Positions 38,441 to 48,271 are shown, counted from the first letter of the stretch. The stretch: DNA of 64,000 bases from Pseudomonas protegens (GCF_013407925.2 NZ_CP060201.1:3534001-3598000); one strand, 5' to 3'. Made by a program: numbers and translations. The notes: generated by a model not told the origin, from the sequence alone.

Positions 38441-39115
38441 ATGGCTCTTTCCGCTTCCCCGCAGACGCCTGCGGCCCGTGCACCGCGCCAGGATGGCCAG
38501 GCGACTCGCCAGCAGATTCTGGAAACCGCCGGCCAGCTCTTTGCCGAGCTGGGGTACGCCAATACCACCAGCAAGCAGATCTGCGAGAACTCCAGGGCCA
38601 ACAATGCCTCGGTCAATTATCACTTCGAGAACAAGGACGGCCTGTATCGGGCGGTGTTGCGCGAGGCCCATGACCGCCTGCTGCGGATCGAGACCATGAT
38701 CACCCTGAGCGAGAGCCAGGAGCGCGCCGAGGACAAGCTGCGCGCGATCATCACCGTGCTGATCGAGGGGCTGGCCAACCAGCGCGAGGGCTGGGCGCTG
38801 AAGGTGCTGACCCGCGAGCTGCTGTCGCCCTCGTCGGTGTTGCCGGAGGTGCTGGAGGAGCAAGCCTTTCCCAAGGCCCAGATCGTGCGAAACATTCTCG
38901 GCCAGATCATGCAACTGCCGCCGGACGACCCGGCCACACTGCGCAGCGCGGTCAGCGTGTTTGCGCCATGCCTGTTCCTGCTGATTGCCCATGAGCCGCT
39001 GACGCGCCATGTGTTGCCGGGGTTGGCGCTCGATCCGCCTGCGTTGATCGAGCACATGATGAGTTACGCCCTGGCCGGCCTGGCTGCCGTGTCTCGGGCT
39101 TCGACTCCCGTCTAG
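38441..39115 (+). CDS. phlH: PhlH, TetR-family regulator of phlG
   Basis: 224 residues. The TetR DNA-binding domain (about 20-65) reads ATRQQILETAGQLFAELGYA, TTSKQICENSRANNASVNYH and FENKDGLYRAVLREAH. The C-terminal part resembles the CerR/YbiH-like group (WALKVLTRELLSPSSVLPEV). In related strains PhlH represses phlG and responds to DAPG or MAPG, adjusting DAPG turnover. It is divergent from phlG. Confidence 0.93.
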   Translation: MALSASPQTPAARAPRQDGQATRQQILETAGQLFAELGYANTTSKQICENSRANNASVNYHFENKDGLYRAVLREAHDRLLRIETMITLSESQERAEDKLRAIITVLIEGLANQREGWALKVLTRELLSPSSVLPEVLEEQAFPKAQIVRNILGQIMQLPPDDPATLRSAVSVFAPCLFLLIAHEPLTRHVLPGLALDPPALIEHMMSYALAGLAAVSRASTPV

Positions 39116-39129
39116 GCCGTTGTCCGGGC

Positions 39130-39159
39130 AAAAAAAACGCCGACCCTGAGGTCGGCGTT
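39130..39159 (-). terminator. terminator, minus strand (DUF2388 gene), possibly also phlH
   Basis: 10-bp stem AACGCCGACC (39136-39145) / GGTCGGCGTT (39150-39159). On the minus strand it runs into eight T residues (39130-39137), so it fits the gene at 39187-39504. phlH ends 15 bases before it on the other strand. Confidence 0.88.
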
Positions 39160-39186
39160 CCTGTTCGGCGATTTCCGGGCCGGTGC

Positions 39187-39504
39187 TTACTCCTGGGCGA
39201 CGGCGTTCTTGGCCAGGATGGCGTTGGCCAGCTCCATGTCGGTGGCTTTGAGGCCAGGGTTGTCGGCGCGGACTTTCTGCATGGCGGCTTCCAGGTACGG
39301 GCCGCGGATGCTGCCTTCGCTGGCGACGAAGCTACCGGCGTCGTCCTGGGCGGCGACGATCAGTTTGTGGTCCTTGAAGGTCAGGTAAGTGGAGCCGGTG
39401 GTGGCGCCGGAGGAAATGACGTTACGCCAGAAGGTGTCGGCCATTGCCGAACCAACGGGAAGGGACAGCAAGGCAAGGGTGGCGACAGCTATTTTCAGAC
39501 GCAT
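39187..39504 (-). CDS. DUF2388 exported protein
   Basis: 105 residues with a signal peptide (LKIAVATLALLSLPVGSAMA) and a mature part reading DTFWRNVISSGATTGSTYLT, then DDAGSFVASEGSIRGPYLEA and MELANAILAKN, the DUF2388 pattern found almost only in pseudomonads, often in several copies. The start ATG 39504 has GGAG upstream. Presumed periplasmic; no function is known. Confidence 0.85.
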   Translation of the reverse strand: MRLKIAVATLALLSLPVGSAMADTFWRNVISSGATTGSTYLTFKDHKLIVAAQDDAGSFVASEGSIRGPYLEAAMQKVRADNPGLKATDMELANAILAKNAVAQE

Positions 39505-39574
39505 GATGGGTGACTCCAACTGGGGTTATCTGCACCGTTTGATTCTAGATACACCAGCGGAGTTCCGTGACCTG

Positions 39575-40024
39575 TCAGTCAAGGTTTTCGACCAGCAGAA
39601 TGGCCCCTTCCTGACCTATCACCCGCACCCGGGCCCCCACCGGCGCGTCGGCGCCCTTGGCGATCCACACCCCGTCGGCGACCTTGATCCGGCCGCGGCC
39701 ATTGAGGATCGCCTGATGCACGACGAAGGTCTTGCCGATCAGTTCCTGGCCCCGCAGGTTCAGGTTCGGCTGGTCGCTGGGGCGGACCACGTTGCGCTGA
39801 CGTCGCCACCAGTACAGCGCCGTCAGCACCGACAGCAGGCCGAACAGGAAAAACTGCACTTCCCAGGACAGGCCGGGAACCAGGAAGGTCAGGGCCCCGA
39901 CGAAAGCGGCGGCCAGCCCTATCCATAGCAGGTAGCCGCCAGCACCGAACACCTCGAAGATCAGCAGCAGGGTGCCCAGGGCGAGCCAGTCCCAGAACGA
40001 CAGGGTTTGCAGGTATGCCAGCAT
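39575..40024 (-). CDS. NfeD family membrane protein
   Basis: 149 residues: two to three membrane helices (LALGTLLLIFEVFGAGGYLL; WIGLAAAFVGALTFLVPGLS; FFLFGLLSVLTALYWW) followed by a C-terminal OB-fold (LIGKTFVVHQAILNGRGRIK, WIAKGADAPVGARVRVIG). This is the short NfeD type (YbbK/YuaF-like) that pairs with SPFH proteins. The SPFH gene is 10 bases upstream in the same operon, strongly supporting a shared membrane-quality or microdomain function. Confidence 0.9.
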   Translation of the reverse strand: MLAYLQTLSFWDWLALGTLLLIFEVFGAGGYLLWIGLAAAFVGALTFLVPGLSWEVQFFLFGLLSVLTALYWWRRQRNVVRPSDQPNLNLRGQELIGKTFVVHQAILNGRGRIKVADGVWIAKGADAPVGARVRVIGQEGAILLVENLD

Positions 40025-40034
40025 AGTGCGTGCC

Positions 40035-40955
40035 TCAGCCTTTCTTGCCGTCGAACGTGGCTTTGACGATTTCGCCAATGCCGCCCACGGCGCCGATCAC
40101 CTGGCTGGCCTCCAGCGGCATCAGGATCACCTTGCTGTTGTTGGCCGCCGCCAGCTTGCCCAGGGCATCGATGTACTTTTGCGCCACGAAGTAGTTGATC
40201 GCCTGGACGTTGCCGCTGGCGATCGCCTCGGACACCACCTGGGTCGCCCGGGCCTCGGCCTCGGCTTGACGCTCCCGGGCTTCGGATTCGAGAAACGCCG
40301 CCTGACGCTCGCCCTCGGCTTCCAGGATCTGCGCCTGTTTCTTGCCTTCGGCCGTGAGGATGGCCGCCGCCCGCAGGCCTTCGGCTTCGAGGATCTGTGC
40401 GCGCTTGACCCGTTCGGCCTTCATCTGCCCGGACATGGCCGCCATCAGGTCGGCCGGTGGGCTGATGTCCTTGATCTCGATCCGGGTGATCTTGATGCCC
40501 CAGGGCGCGGTGGCTTCGTCGACGGTGCGCAGGAGTTTCTCGTTGATGCCGTCACGCTGGCTGAGCATCGCGTCCAGCTCCATGGAGCCGAGCACGGTAC
40601 GGATATTGGTCTGCAGCAGGTTGCGGATGGCGTGCTCCAGGTTGTTGACCTCGTAGGCGGCCTGGGCCGTGTTGACCACTTGAAAGAAGCACACGGCGTC
40701 GATCTGCACCGTGGCGTTGTCGGCGGTAATGACTTCCTGGGGGGGAATGTCCAGCACGCTTTCCATGACGTTGATCTTGCGACCGATGCGGTCCATCACC
40801 GGAATGATGATGTTCAGCCCCGGCTTGAGGGTATTGGTGTAGCGGCCGAAACGCTCCACGGTCCATTGATAGCCTTGCGGCACAACCTTGAAGCCCATGA
40901 AGACCAGGGCCACCGCCAGGGCGACGAAAAGTAACAGTACGCTTCCTATCTGCAT
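40035..40955 (-). CDS. SPFH/band-7 protein (QmcA, stomatin-like)
   Basis: 306 residues. N-terminal membrane anchor ([20 protein letters not shown]), then the SPFH domain ([54 protein letters not shown]) and a long Ala/Glu coiled coil (about 190-270). It resembles E. coli QmcA/YbbK-linked and paraslipin proteins. ATG 40955 is preferred because AGGTGA precedes it; an in-frame ATG at 40976 lacks a ribosome site. Operon with NfeD. Confidence 0.92.
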   Translation of the reverse strand: MQIGSVLLLFVALAVALVFMGFKVVPQGYQWTVERFGRYTNTLKPGLNIIIPVMDRIGRKINVMESVLDIPPQEVITADNATVQIDAVCFFQVVNTAQAAYEVNNLEHAIRNLLQTNIRTVLGSMELDAMLSQRDGINEKLLRTVDEATAPWGIKITRIEIKDISPPADLMAAMSGQMKAERVKRAQILEAEGLRAAAILTAEGKKQAQILEAEGERQAAFLESEARERQAEAEARATQVVSEAIASGNVQAINYFVAQKYIDALGKLAAANNSKVILMPLEASQVIGAVGGIGEIVKATFDGKKG

Positions 40956-41079
40956 CACATTCACCTGCTCAGTCATTGCTCATGGGGACGGCGAGCACGA
41001 GTGTAGAGGGCTGCCGGTTCTGGCGTTGGGATACCTTGGCCCTTGCATCATCAGGACACACAACACCGCGCCGATCCGC

Positions 41080-42687
41080 TCAAAGCCGGAAGCGGGTGAC
41101 CGACGTCTGCAAAGTGGCCACGGAGTTTTCCATCTGCTCCACCGTGAGGGTCAGGTCCCGCATGGCCTGGCTGTTGCGCCGCGCCACCTGACTGATCATT
41201 TCCACCCGCTGGGCCACTTCGCTGCCGGCCTTGGACTGCTCACCAATGGTGTGGGAAATCTCTTCCACCATCAGCGCCGAGCGTTGCGCGCCCTGGCGAA
41301 TCTCATTGATCGATGTCCCCGCCTGCTGGGCCATGTGCACCCCGTCGTTGACCCGGCTGACCCCGGTTTGCATGCTGCTCACCGCTTGTTCGGTGGTTTC
41401 GCGGATGCGCTGGATCATGCCGGTGATCTCCCGGGTGGATTGCGCGGTGCGCGCCGCGAGGTTGCGCACTTCGTCGGCGACCACGGCAAATCCGCGTCCG
41501 GCCTCGCCGGCCCGGGCCGCCTCGATGGCGGCATTCAGGGCCAGCAGGTTGGTCTGCTCGGCAATGCCGTTGATCACCTGGATGATCGAATGGATCTCTT
41601 CCGAGGACTGTCCCAGGGCGGTGATGCTCTGGGACGAGTTGTTCACCGCTTCGGCGATGTGGCTCATGCCGTCCACCACCCCGAGGATCACCTGGCCACC
41701 GCTGCCGGCCAGGGATTCGGACTGAGCGGCAATGCTCTGGGCATTGCGCGCGTGCTCGGCGACCTGGGCAATGTTGCTGATCATCTGTTCCATGGCGGCG
41801 GCCATGTTGGTGGCGCCGTCGGCCTGCTCGGTGGCGCCGTCGGCAATGCCCAGCGAGGTGTCGCTGAGGCTGTGGGAGCGTCCTCGCAGCTCCTCGCTCT
41901 CGTGGCGGATGGTGGTGATCATCTGCCGCAGGTTGTCCTGCATTTCACCCAGGGCCTGCTGCAACTGCCCGGCTTCGTCCCGGCTGTCGATACTGATGAC
42001 GGTGGTCAGGTTGCCCTGGGCGATGGCCCGGGCGGTGGCGACGGACTTTTCCAGAGGCTTGAGTACCCGAATGAGCAACTGACGGGTCAGCAGGCACAGG
42101 ATCAGGGCGGCAATCAGGCTGCCGCCGATCAGCCAAGCGGCCGCCTGGCGCACGGCATGTTCACTGTCTTGGCGAGTTTGTGCCGAAATCGCTTCGATCT
42201 TGCTGCTCAGCGCCGTGTTGCGGGTTTCCACTTCGCTGAAGCGTTGGGAAAACTCCAGCATGTGCTGGCGTGCCGCCTGCGGATCCTTGAGCGCCTGTTC
42301 GGCGATGCTCTCGGCGGCATGAATGTAGTTCTCCAGGACCGGTTGCAGCTCGCTGATGGCATCGCGGATATCCGGCGCCAGGGGCAGTTTGGCGTTTTCC
42401 GCCAGCGCCTTGCGGAACCAGTCGCCGTGTTCGCGCAGGCTGCTACGCACCTCCTCGCCGGCCGCACTGTCGCCGGGCTCGCTGCTCAGCGCCTCCAGCA
42501 CATCGGCGCGCAGGGCGTCGTGCATCATGTCGGCCTCCAGGTGGTTGCGCAGGGCGCTGGCATTGAGTTCATTGTCCTGCAGTGCGCCGGCCAGGCGCGA
42601 TTGTCCCCACAGACCGAGGCCCGCCACCAGGGCAATGGCCAGTAGGCTGAGGACCCCGGAGGCGATCATGTTTTGCCGAATATTCAT
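41080..42687 (-). CDS. methyl-accepting chemotaxis protein
   Basis: 535 residues. TM1 at about 7-27, a helical periplasmic sensor of about 150 residues without a recognised PAS or Cache pattern (four-helix-bundle type), TM2 at about 183-205, HAMP domain at about 207-260, and a signalling domain with methylation helices. The tip hairpin [20 protein letters not shown] and [15 protein letters not shown] is intact. No CheB/CheR-binding pentapeptide is visible at the C-terminus. The ligand is unknown. Single gene on the minus strand. Confidence 0.93.
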   Translation of the reverse strand: MNIRQNMIASGVLSLLAIALVAGLGLWGQSRLAGALQDNELNASALRNHLEADMMHDALRADVLEALSSEPGDSAAGEEVRSSLREHGDWFRKALAENAKLPLAPDIRDAISELQPVLENYIHAAESIAEQALKDPQAARQHMLEFSQRFSEVETRNTALSSKIEAISAQTRQDSEHAVRQAAAWLIGGSLIAALILCLLTRQLLIRVLKPLEKSVATARAIAQGNLTTVISIDSRDEAGQLQQALGEMQDNLRQMITTIRHESEELRGRSHSLSDTSLGIADGATEQADGATNMAAAMEQMISNIAQVAEHARNAQSIAAQSESLAGSGGQVILGVVDGMSHIAEAVNNSSQSITALGQSSEEIHSIIQVINGIAEQTNLLALNAAIEAARAGEAGRGFAVVADEVRNLAARTAQSTREITGMIQRIRETTEQAVSSMQTGVSRVNDGVHMAQQAGTSINEIRQGAQRSALMVEEISHTIGEQSKAGSEVAQRVEMISQVARRNSQAMRDLTLTVEQMENSVATLQTSVTRFRL

Positions 42688-42764
42688 GCCTGGCTTCCTG
42701 CTCGTTTTGGCGGTAATTCAAGCGTAGTCCAGTGCCCGGGGTTCGCCGCCGGGCGAGTTCTCGG

Positions 42765-44543
42765 CTACCCGCCAGGGTTCTGCGGCGTGACCCGCAATAC
42801 CTCCTCGAAACTGGTCAGGCCTTCGGCGAGTTTGCGTGCGGCGGCCTGGCGCAGGCTGTGCATGCCGTCCTCGGCGGCCTGGCGACGCAGATCGGCGAGG
42901 TCGAGGTCGCTTTGGATCAGGGCCCGGAGCGCGGCGCTCAAGGGCATGACTTCGTAGACCGCCGTGCGTCCGTGATAGCCGGTGCCCCGGCACTCGGCGC
43001 AGCCCACGGCCCGCATGCCATGGCGCGGTGGCGGCGATTGCCGGGGATGGATCAGGTTGTGCCAGTCATCGCTGGCGAGTTCGGCGGGGGCCTTGCAGTG
43101 TCGGCACAGGGTGCGCACCAGGCGCTGGGCCATGACCCCGACCAGGGTGGCCCTGAGCAAATAGGGCGGCACGCCCAGTTCCAGCAGGCGGCTGATGGCG
43201 GCCGGGGCGTCGTTGGTGTGCAGGGTGGACAGCACCAGGTGCCCGGTGAGCGCGGCCTGGATGGCCATTTCCGCGGTTTCCAGGTCGCGAATCTCGCCGA
43301 TCATGATGATGTCCGGGTCCTGGCGCATCAGCGCCCGTACACCGCTGGAAAAACTCAGGTCGATGTTGGGCTGGACCTGCATCTGGTTGAAGGCCGGCTC
43401 GATCATCTCGATCGGATCCTCGATGGTGCACAGGTTGATTTCAGGCGTCGCCAGCTGCTTCAGGGTGGTGTAGAGGGTGCTGGTCTTGCCCGAACCGGTG
43501 GGCCCGGTGACCAGGATGATGCCGTGGGCCTGGGAGGTCATGGCCTGCCAGCGGCTCAGGTCGTCGGCGCCAAAGCCCAATTGGTCGAAGTCCTTGAGCA
43601 GCACCTGGGGATCGAAGATGCGCATGACCAGTTTCTCGCCGAAGGCCGTGGGCAGGGTCGACAGGCGCAGCTCGATTTCGCTGCCTGCGGGAGGGCGGGT
43701 CTTGATCCGGCCGTCCTGGGGCCTGCGCTTTTCTGCGACGTTCATGCGTCCCAGGCTCTTGAGGCGGCTGACCATGGCCAGGGTGACCAGGGGCGGAAAC
43801 TGATAGACGTTGTGCAGCACACCGTCGATGCGAAAGCGCAGGGTGCCGTGTTCGCGACGCGGTTCGATATGAATGTCGCTGGCCCGTTGCTGGAACGCGT
43901 ACTGAAACAGCCAGTCGACAATGTTGACGATGTGGGCATCGTCGGCATCCGGTGCCTGATCGTTGGCGCCCAGCTTGAGCAGCTGTTCGAAGTTGCCCGG
44001 GCCGCGGGTCTTCTGTTCATTGCTGGCGCCGCTGACCGACTTGGCCAGGCGATAGAACTCCAGGGTCAGGCGCTGGATCTCCGCCGGGCTGGCCACGACC
44101 CGTCGGATCGGGCGCTTGAGCACCTGGGCCAGATCGGCCTCCCAGCCCCTGACATAGGGCTGGGCGCTGGCCACGGTAACGCTGTGGGCATCCTCCGCCA
44201 CGGCGAGGATCTTGTGCCGTTGGGCGAAGGCGAAGGACATCAAGGGGGTGATGCCGGCCACGTCGATCCGTAGCGGATCGATGCGCAGGTAGGGCTGGCC
44301 CGCCTGCCGCGCCAGCCAGGCGCTGAGGCTGTCCAGGTCCAGGTGTCGCCCTGGCTGCTGTCGGTCGGGCAACTGCTGGCTGGCGATGAGTTCAAGAGGA
44401 TGCAGGTGCGGGTCGGCCCCTTGGCGCCGGGCGCTCATGGCCTGTTCGGCGGCGTCCTGGCTGATGCGCTCCTGGGCCAGCAGGTCACTCAGTAGCTCGC
44501 TGAGATCCAGCCAGCGGTCCGGGGACACCTGGGCTGCGGTCAT
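42765..44543 (-). CDS. GspE/PulE/PilB-type secretion ATPase
   Basis: 592 residues. An N-terminal MshEN/T2SSE-N region (LAVAEDAHSVTVASAQPYVR) precedes the ATPase core with RASDIHIEPRREHGTLRFRI, Walker A GPTGSGKTSTLYTTLK, the Asp box and Walker B DPDIIMIGEIRDLETAEMAI, and a four-cysteine zinc motif (CRHCKAP and CAECRGTG). It would power type II secretion or a type IV pilus-like machine, but no other secretin or pseudopilin genes are present. The start at 44543 has AAGGAG upstream. Target system unknown. Confidence 0.92.
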   Translation of the reverse strand: MTAAQVSPDRWLDLSELLSDLLAQERISQDAAEQAMSARRQGADPHLHPLELIASQQLPDRQQPGRHLDLDSLSAWLARQAGQPYLRIDPLRIDVAGITPLMSFAFAQRHKILAVAEDAHSVTVASAQPYVRGWEADLAQVLKRPIRRVVASPAEIQRLTLEFYRLAKSVSGASNEQKTRGPGNFEQLLKLGANDQAPDADDAHIVNIVDWLFQYAFQQRASDIHIEPRREHGTLRFRIDGVLHNVYQFPPLVTLAMVSRLKSLGRMNVAEKRRPQDGRIKTRPPAGSEIELRLSTLPTAFGEKLVMRIFDPQVLLKDFDQLGFGADDLSRWQAMTSQAHGIILVTGPTGSGKTSTLYTTLKQLATPEINLCTIEDPIEMIEPAFNQMQVQPNIDLSFSSGVRALMRQDPDIIMIGEIRDLETAEMAIQAALTGHLVLSTLHTNDAPAAISRLLELGVPPYLLRATLVGVMAQRLVRTLCRHCKAPAELASDDWHNLIHPRQSPPPRHGMRAVGCAECRGTGYHGRTAVYEVMPLSAALRALIQSDLDLADLRRQAAEDGMHSLRQAAARKLAEGLTSFEEVLRVTPQNPGG

Positions 44544-44654
44544 GGGAACTCCTTGGGAGCGTGGTCCAGAGTCGGTTCTCTGGTCGTCGACTGCCAAGAA
44601 TAGTCACATCGGACGGCGCCCCAGCGGGCCAAGGGTTGCAGGGTTTTACCGGGC

Positions 44655-44984
44655 TCAGCCGGTAGCCTGCAGGCGCGAGGTCTCGACCAATTGCAGCTCC
44701 ACCGAGCTGACACTGATCAGGTTGCGCAACTTGTCGCCGATCACTCGGGCCCGGTGCCAGCTCAGGCCCGCGAGTTCCACTTCTATATGCAGCGTGTCGT
44801 CCTGCTGGATGACCGCGACCCGCTGCGGCACCAAGAGTTGCAGGGCGAAATGGTTGAGCACCCGGCACAGCACGTCGGCCTCGACATCGGCGAACAGCTG
44901 GTAGTGCACGTGGCACTGGGCATTGTCGTGGTTCCAGACATCGGCGCGGGTCGATGGGCTCGTGGCGGGGTTGTGCAGGGGCAT
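44655..44984 (-). CDS. small ACT-like protein, function unknown
   Basis: 109 residues. I do not recognise the family. The stretch CHVHYQLFADVEADVLCRVL, then LLVPQRVAVIQQDDTLHIEV and ARVIGDKLRNLISVSSVELQ suggests a beta-alpha-beta-beta-alpha-beta order like an ACT domain, the fold of small amino-acid-sensing regulatory subunits. A GGAGA ribosome site precedes the ATG. It is divergent from an Lrp/AsnC regulator, whose own effector domain is ACT-like (RAM). Confidence 0.7.
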   Translation of the reverse strand: MPLHNPATSPSTRADVWNHDNAQCHVHYQLFADVEADVLCRVLNHFALQLLVPQRVAVIQQDDTLHIEVELAGLSWHRARVIGDKLRNLISVSSVELQLVETSRLQATG

Positions 44985-45051
44985 GGCGATCTCCAGGTCA
45001 GTGGAGAAATTTTTACATTCGGTTTCGGGTTTTTCTTATCTAAGATGCACT

Positions 45052-45073
45052 CAATTCGCCTGCTGACGAATTG
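45052..45073. promoter_or_regulatory. inverted repeat upstream of the Lrp-type gene
   Basis: CAATTCG (45052-45058) / CGAATTG (45067-45073) with an 8-base spacer, in the 124-base region between the small ACT-like gene and the Lrp gene. A candidate autoregulatory site, unproven. Confidence 0.35.
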
Positions 45074-45108
45074 TCTGATTCGATTTTTAACGTTTTTGGG
45101 GGTTGGTT

Positions 45109-45579
45109 ATGCAAAGCGAGCTGGATGCCTACGATCGCCGGATCCTTGCGTTGCTGCAAGACGACGCATCGCTTTCCAGTGCCCAGATTGCCGAACAGGT
45201 GGGGTTGTCCCAGTCGCCTTGCTGGCGGCGGATTCAGCGCATGAAGGATGAAGGGGTGATTCGCGGCCAGGTGACCCTGCTCGACCGCAAGAAGATTGGC
45301 CTGAACACGCAGATCTTTGCCGAGGTCAAGCTCAACGCCCATGGACGCTCCAACTTCACCGAGTTCACCGAAGCCATTCGCGGTTTTCCCGAGGTGCTGG
45401 AGTGTTATGTGCTGATGGGCGCGGTGGACTTCCTGTTGCGCATCGTGACGGCGGATATCGAAGCCTACGAGCGGTTCTTCTTCGAGAAGCTGTCCATGGT
45501 GCCGGGCATTCAGGAGGTGAACTCGATCGTCGCCCTGTCGGAGATCAAGTCCACCACCAGCCTGCCGGTATTGCGTTGA
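45109..45579 (+). CDS. Lrp/AsnC family transcriptional regulator
   Basis: 156 residues. The N-terminal HTH contains LDAYDRRILALLQDDASLSS, AQIAEQVGLSQSPCWRRIQR and MKDEGVIRGQ; the C-terminal RAM (ACT-like) effector domain contains FTEAIRGFPEVLECYVLMGA and VDFLLRIVTADIEAYERFF. Such proteins sense amino acids. The ATG at 45109 is used; a TTG two codons earlier is possible. It is divergent from the small ACT-like gene at 44655-44984. No catabolic target gene is adjacent. Confidence 0.92.
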   Translation: MQSELDAYDRRILALLQDDASLSSAQIAEQVGLSQSPCWRRIQRMKDEGVIRGQVTLLDRKKIGLNTQIFAEVKLNAHGRSNFTEFTEAIRGFPEVLECYVLMGAVDFLLRIVTADIEAYERFFFEKLSMVPGIQEVNSIVALSEIKSTTSLPVLR

Positions 45580-45589
45580 GGGTGATCGA

Positions 45590-46957
45590 TTACAGGCGCA
45601 GCAGGGTCTTCCAGGCGCGGTTCTGGAACACCGCGATGGCTTGCTGCTTGCGCGCATCGAGGGCTTCGTCGGTGATCGGTTCGTTGGCCAGTTGGGCCAG
45701 CTTGTTCAGTTCACCGTAGAGGCGATCCAGCTCCGCAATCTCCAGCGCGGCGCGGGCGTGGTGCAGCCAGGCCTGGATGCGTTCGATCCGCGGCAGCTGC
45801 TCGGCCAGGTCCTCGGGCTGCTGCTGGTAGCGCGGCAGTTGCAGGGAGCTGGCCTCTTCGGCCAGCAGGCGTGGCAGCCAGCTGCCCAGTTGCGCCGCGC
45901 CCTGGCGGTTGCCACGGGTGTTGCGCTCGGCGGTCCAGGCCCGGGCCAGCAGCCAGCGCGAAGTGTTCAGGGAGAACAGGCCCCAGCGCACGTCCTGCAG
46001 CTCTTCCATGAACTGCTCCGGCGCGGCCTTGCGCACGTCTTCGTCATCCAGGCCGGCCTGCACCAGAGGGCGCCAGTCTTCCAGCAGGGCATCCAGGGCG
46101 CTGCGCAGTTCCGCGGTGGACTGGCGCGGCGCGGCCTGGCCCAGGCTGCTGGCCAGGGCCCGCAATTCGGCGAGGTTGTCGACCCAGTCCTGCAGCAGGC
46201 GCCAGTGGCCGTTGAAACGATATTGTTCGGCCAGGCGCTGGCTGCTGCCCAGCAGATGCCAGGCCAGGGCGGCGAAAGCGTCGTCCAGCGGGGTTTCGGC
46301 GCTCAGCTGTGGCGCCGGCAGGCTCAGGGAGTAGCTGCCGGCATCGAACAGGCGATAGCCGCGCTCGGCCTTGCTGATGTCGCAGGGCATCAACGGCAGG
46401 GTGAGGGCCAGTTCCGCGGCCAGTTCCAGCAGCGCGGCCGGCTCGCCTTCGCGCAGTTCCAGCTCCAGCTCGCAGATTTCTTCCTTGTGCTTGCCGGCGA
46501 TCACCTGGCCCAGATCCAGGGCGGCCTCGATCACCACCTTGGCCTTGCCCCGGCCCCAGGCGATTTCCGCGCGCTCGCGGACAAAATCGGTGGTGAACAG
46601 CGGCTTGAGGGTCTTTTTGTCCAGCTCGGCGAGGGCTTCTGGCCAGCATTCGCCGTCGAGTTTCTTCAGGTCGAGCTTGGCTTTGGGCAGATGCCAGTCG
46701 TACTCGTTGCGTTCGGACAGGCCGGCGACGCTCTGGCCGCTGGTCTTGAGAGTCTGGATCACCGCGTCGCCGTCGCGGCGCAGGCGCAGGGCGACTTTGG
46801 CCCGGGCCAGGTCGCGCTCTGGGGTGTCGAAGTACTGGTTCATCAGCTCACGGCGTTCCCAGCCACTTTTGTTGCGTTTTTTCAGGAGCGGGTGCTCGCG
46901 CAGGGCGGCGAGGGTTTCGCGGCTGACGCGGAGTTTGATTTCGGTTTCTTTCTGCAT
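45590..46957 (-). CDS. CYTH-CHAD domain inorganic triphosphatase (YgiF-like)
   Basis: 455 residues. The N-terminal CYTH domain (1-205) has the ExExK motif ETEIK at residues 4-8, then LMNQYFDTPERDLARAKVAL and LRLRRDGDAVIQTLKTSG, the basic tunnel that binds triphosphate and metal. The C-terminal CHAD domain (about 225-450) is helical and rich in His/Arg, for example AWHLLGSSQRLAEQYRF. E. coli YgiF has this arrangement and hydrolyses inorganic triphosphate. Divergent from argE. Confidence 0.9.
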   Translation of the reverse strand: MQKETEIKLRVSRETLAALREHPLLKKRNKSGWERRELMNQYFDTPERDLARAKVALRLRRDGDAVIQTLKTSGQSVAGLSERNEYDWHLPKAKLDLKKLDGECWPEALAELDKKTLKPLFTTDFVRERAEIAWGRGKAKVVIEAALDLGQVIAGKHKEEICELELELREGEPAALLELAAELALTLPLMPCDISKAERGYRLFDAGSYSLSLPAPQLSAETPLDDAFAALAWHLLGSSQRLAEQYRFNGHWRLLQDWVDNLAELRALASSLGQAAPRQSTAELRSALDALLEDWRPLVQAGLDDEDVRKAAPEQFMEELQDVRWGLFSLNTSRWLLARAWTAERNTRGNRQGAAQLGSWLPRLLAEEASSLQLPRYQQQPEDLAEQLPRIERIQAWLHHARAALEIAELDRLYGELNKLAQLANEPITDEALDARKQQAIAVFQNRAWKTLLRL

Positions 46958-47116
46958 GGCCGGAAAATCCAGGATCGGGAGTGCAGCCGGAGGAAGAGTT
47001 GGCTGCCAAGGCCGTGCAGTGTACAGGAGCGGGCGCGTGGAGGCGCCACGACGGTTCCTTCCTCTCGCCGGATGCCTCTATGATGCTGCTCATCTTGGGA
47101 TTTCCGGAGCCAGCTC

Positions 47117-48271
47117 ATGCCATTGCCGTCCTTGAAGGAGCAGTTCGCTGCACTGATCGCCGCGCCGTCGGTGAGCTGCACCCAGCCTGCGCTGGACCAG
47201 TCCAACCGAGCGGTGATCGAGTTGCTGGCCGGCTGGCTCGGCGACCTCGGGTTTAGCTGCGATATCCAGCCGGTCAGCCCCGGCAAGTTCAACCTGCTGG
47301 CCAGCTACGGCAGTGGTCCTGGTGGGCTGGTGCTGGCCGGGCACAGCGACACCGTGCCATTCGACGCCGCGCTGTGGCAGACCGATCCGCTGAAGCTGAC
47401 CGAGGTCGACGGCCGCTGGGTCGGTCTGGGCAGTTGCGACATGAAGGGCTTTTTCGCCCTGATCATCGAGGCGGTGCGGCCGTTGCTGGAGCAGCCGTTC
47501 AAGCAGCCGCTGCTGATCCTGGCCACTTGCGACGAAGAGAGCTCCATGGCCGGGGCGCGGGCCCTGGCCCAAGCCGGGCGGCCCCTGGGACGCGCCGCGG
47601 TGATCGGCGAACCCACGGGGCTCAAGCCGATCCGCCTGCACAAGGGGGTCATGATGGAGCGCATCGATATTCTCGGGCGCAGCGGTCACTCCTCCGACCC
47701 GAGCCTGGGCCGCAGTGCCCTGGAAGCGATGCACGACGCCATCGGCGAGCTGCGCGGGCTTCGGCTGCTGTGGCAACGCGAATACCGCAATCCGCAGTTC
47801 AGCGTGCCGCAGCCGACCCTGAACTTCGGCTGCATCCATGGTGGCGACAACCCCAATCGCATCTGTGGCCAATGTTCCCTGGAGTTCGACCTGCGCCCGT
47901 TGCCGGGCATGGACCCGCAGATGTTGCGCGAAGCCATTCGTCAGAAGCTGGTGCCGATCGCCCAGCGCCATGAAGTGCAGATCGACTATGCACCGCTGTT
48001 TCCCGCCGTGCCGCCGTTCGAGCAGCCCGAGGATGCCGAGCTGGTGCGAGTGGCGGAGCGGCTGACCGGGCATCGCGCCGAAGCAGTGGCGTTTGGCACC
48101 GAAGCGCCTTATCTTCAGCGCCTTGGCTGCGAGACGCTGGTGCTCGGTCCGGGTGATATCGCCTGTGCCCACCAGCCTGGGGAATACCTCGAAATGTCAC
48201 GCTTGCAGCCTACCGTGCATCTATTACGAGAATTGATCGAACATTACTGCCTGACACCGGCCCCGATTTAA
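47117..48271 (+). CDS. argE: acetylornithine deacetylase
   Basis: 384 residues, M20 metallopeptidase family. It removes acetate from N-acetylornithine in arginine synthesis. Metal ligands are in LVLAGHSDTVPFDAALW (His, Asp), GSCDMKGFFALIIEAV (Asp), LATCDEESSMAGARAL (two catalytic acidic residues), and GTEAPYLQRLG plus CAHQPGEYLE (His). Note that many pseudomonads also use ArgJ. argA lies next on the same strand, with a 141-base gap. Confidence 0.93.
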   Translation: MPLPSLKEQFAALIAAPSVSCTQPALDQSNRAVIELLAGWLGDLGFSCDIQPVSPGKFNLLASYGSGPGGLVLAGHSDTVPFDAALWQTDPLKLTEVDGRWVGLGSCDMKGFFALIIEAVRPLLEQPFKQPLLILATCDEESSMAGARALAQAGRPLGRAAVIGEPTGLKPIRLHKGVMMERIDILGRSGHSSDPSLGRSALEAMHDAIGELRGLRLLWQREYRNPQFSVPQPTLNFGCIHGGDNPNRICGQCSLEFDLRPLPGMDPQMLREAIRQKLVPIAQRHEVQIDYAPLFPAVPPFEQPEDAELVRVAERLTGHRAEAVAFGTEAPYLQRLGCETLVLGPGDIACAHQPGEYLEMSRLQPTVHLLRELIEHYCLTPAPI

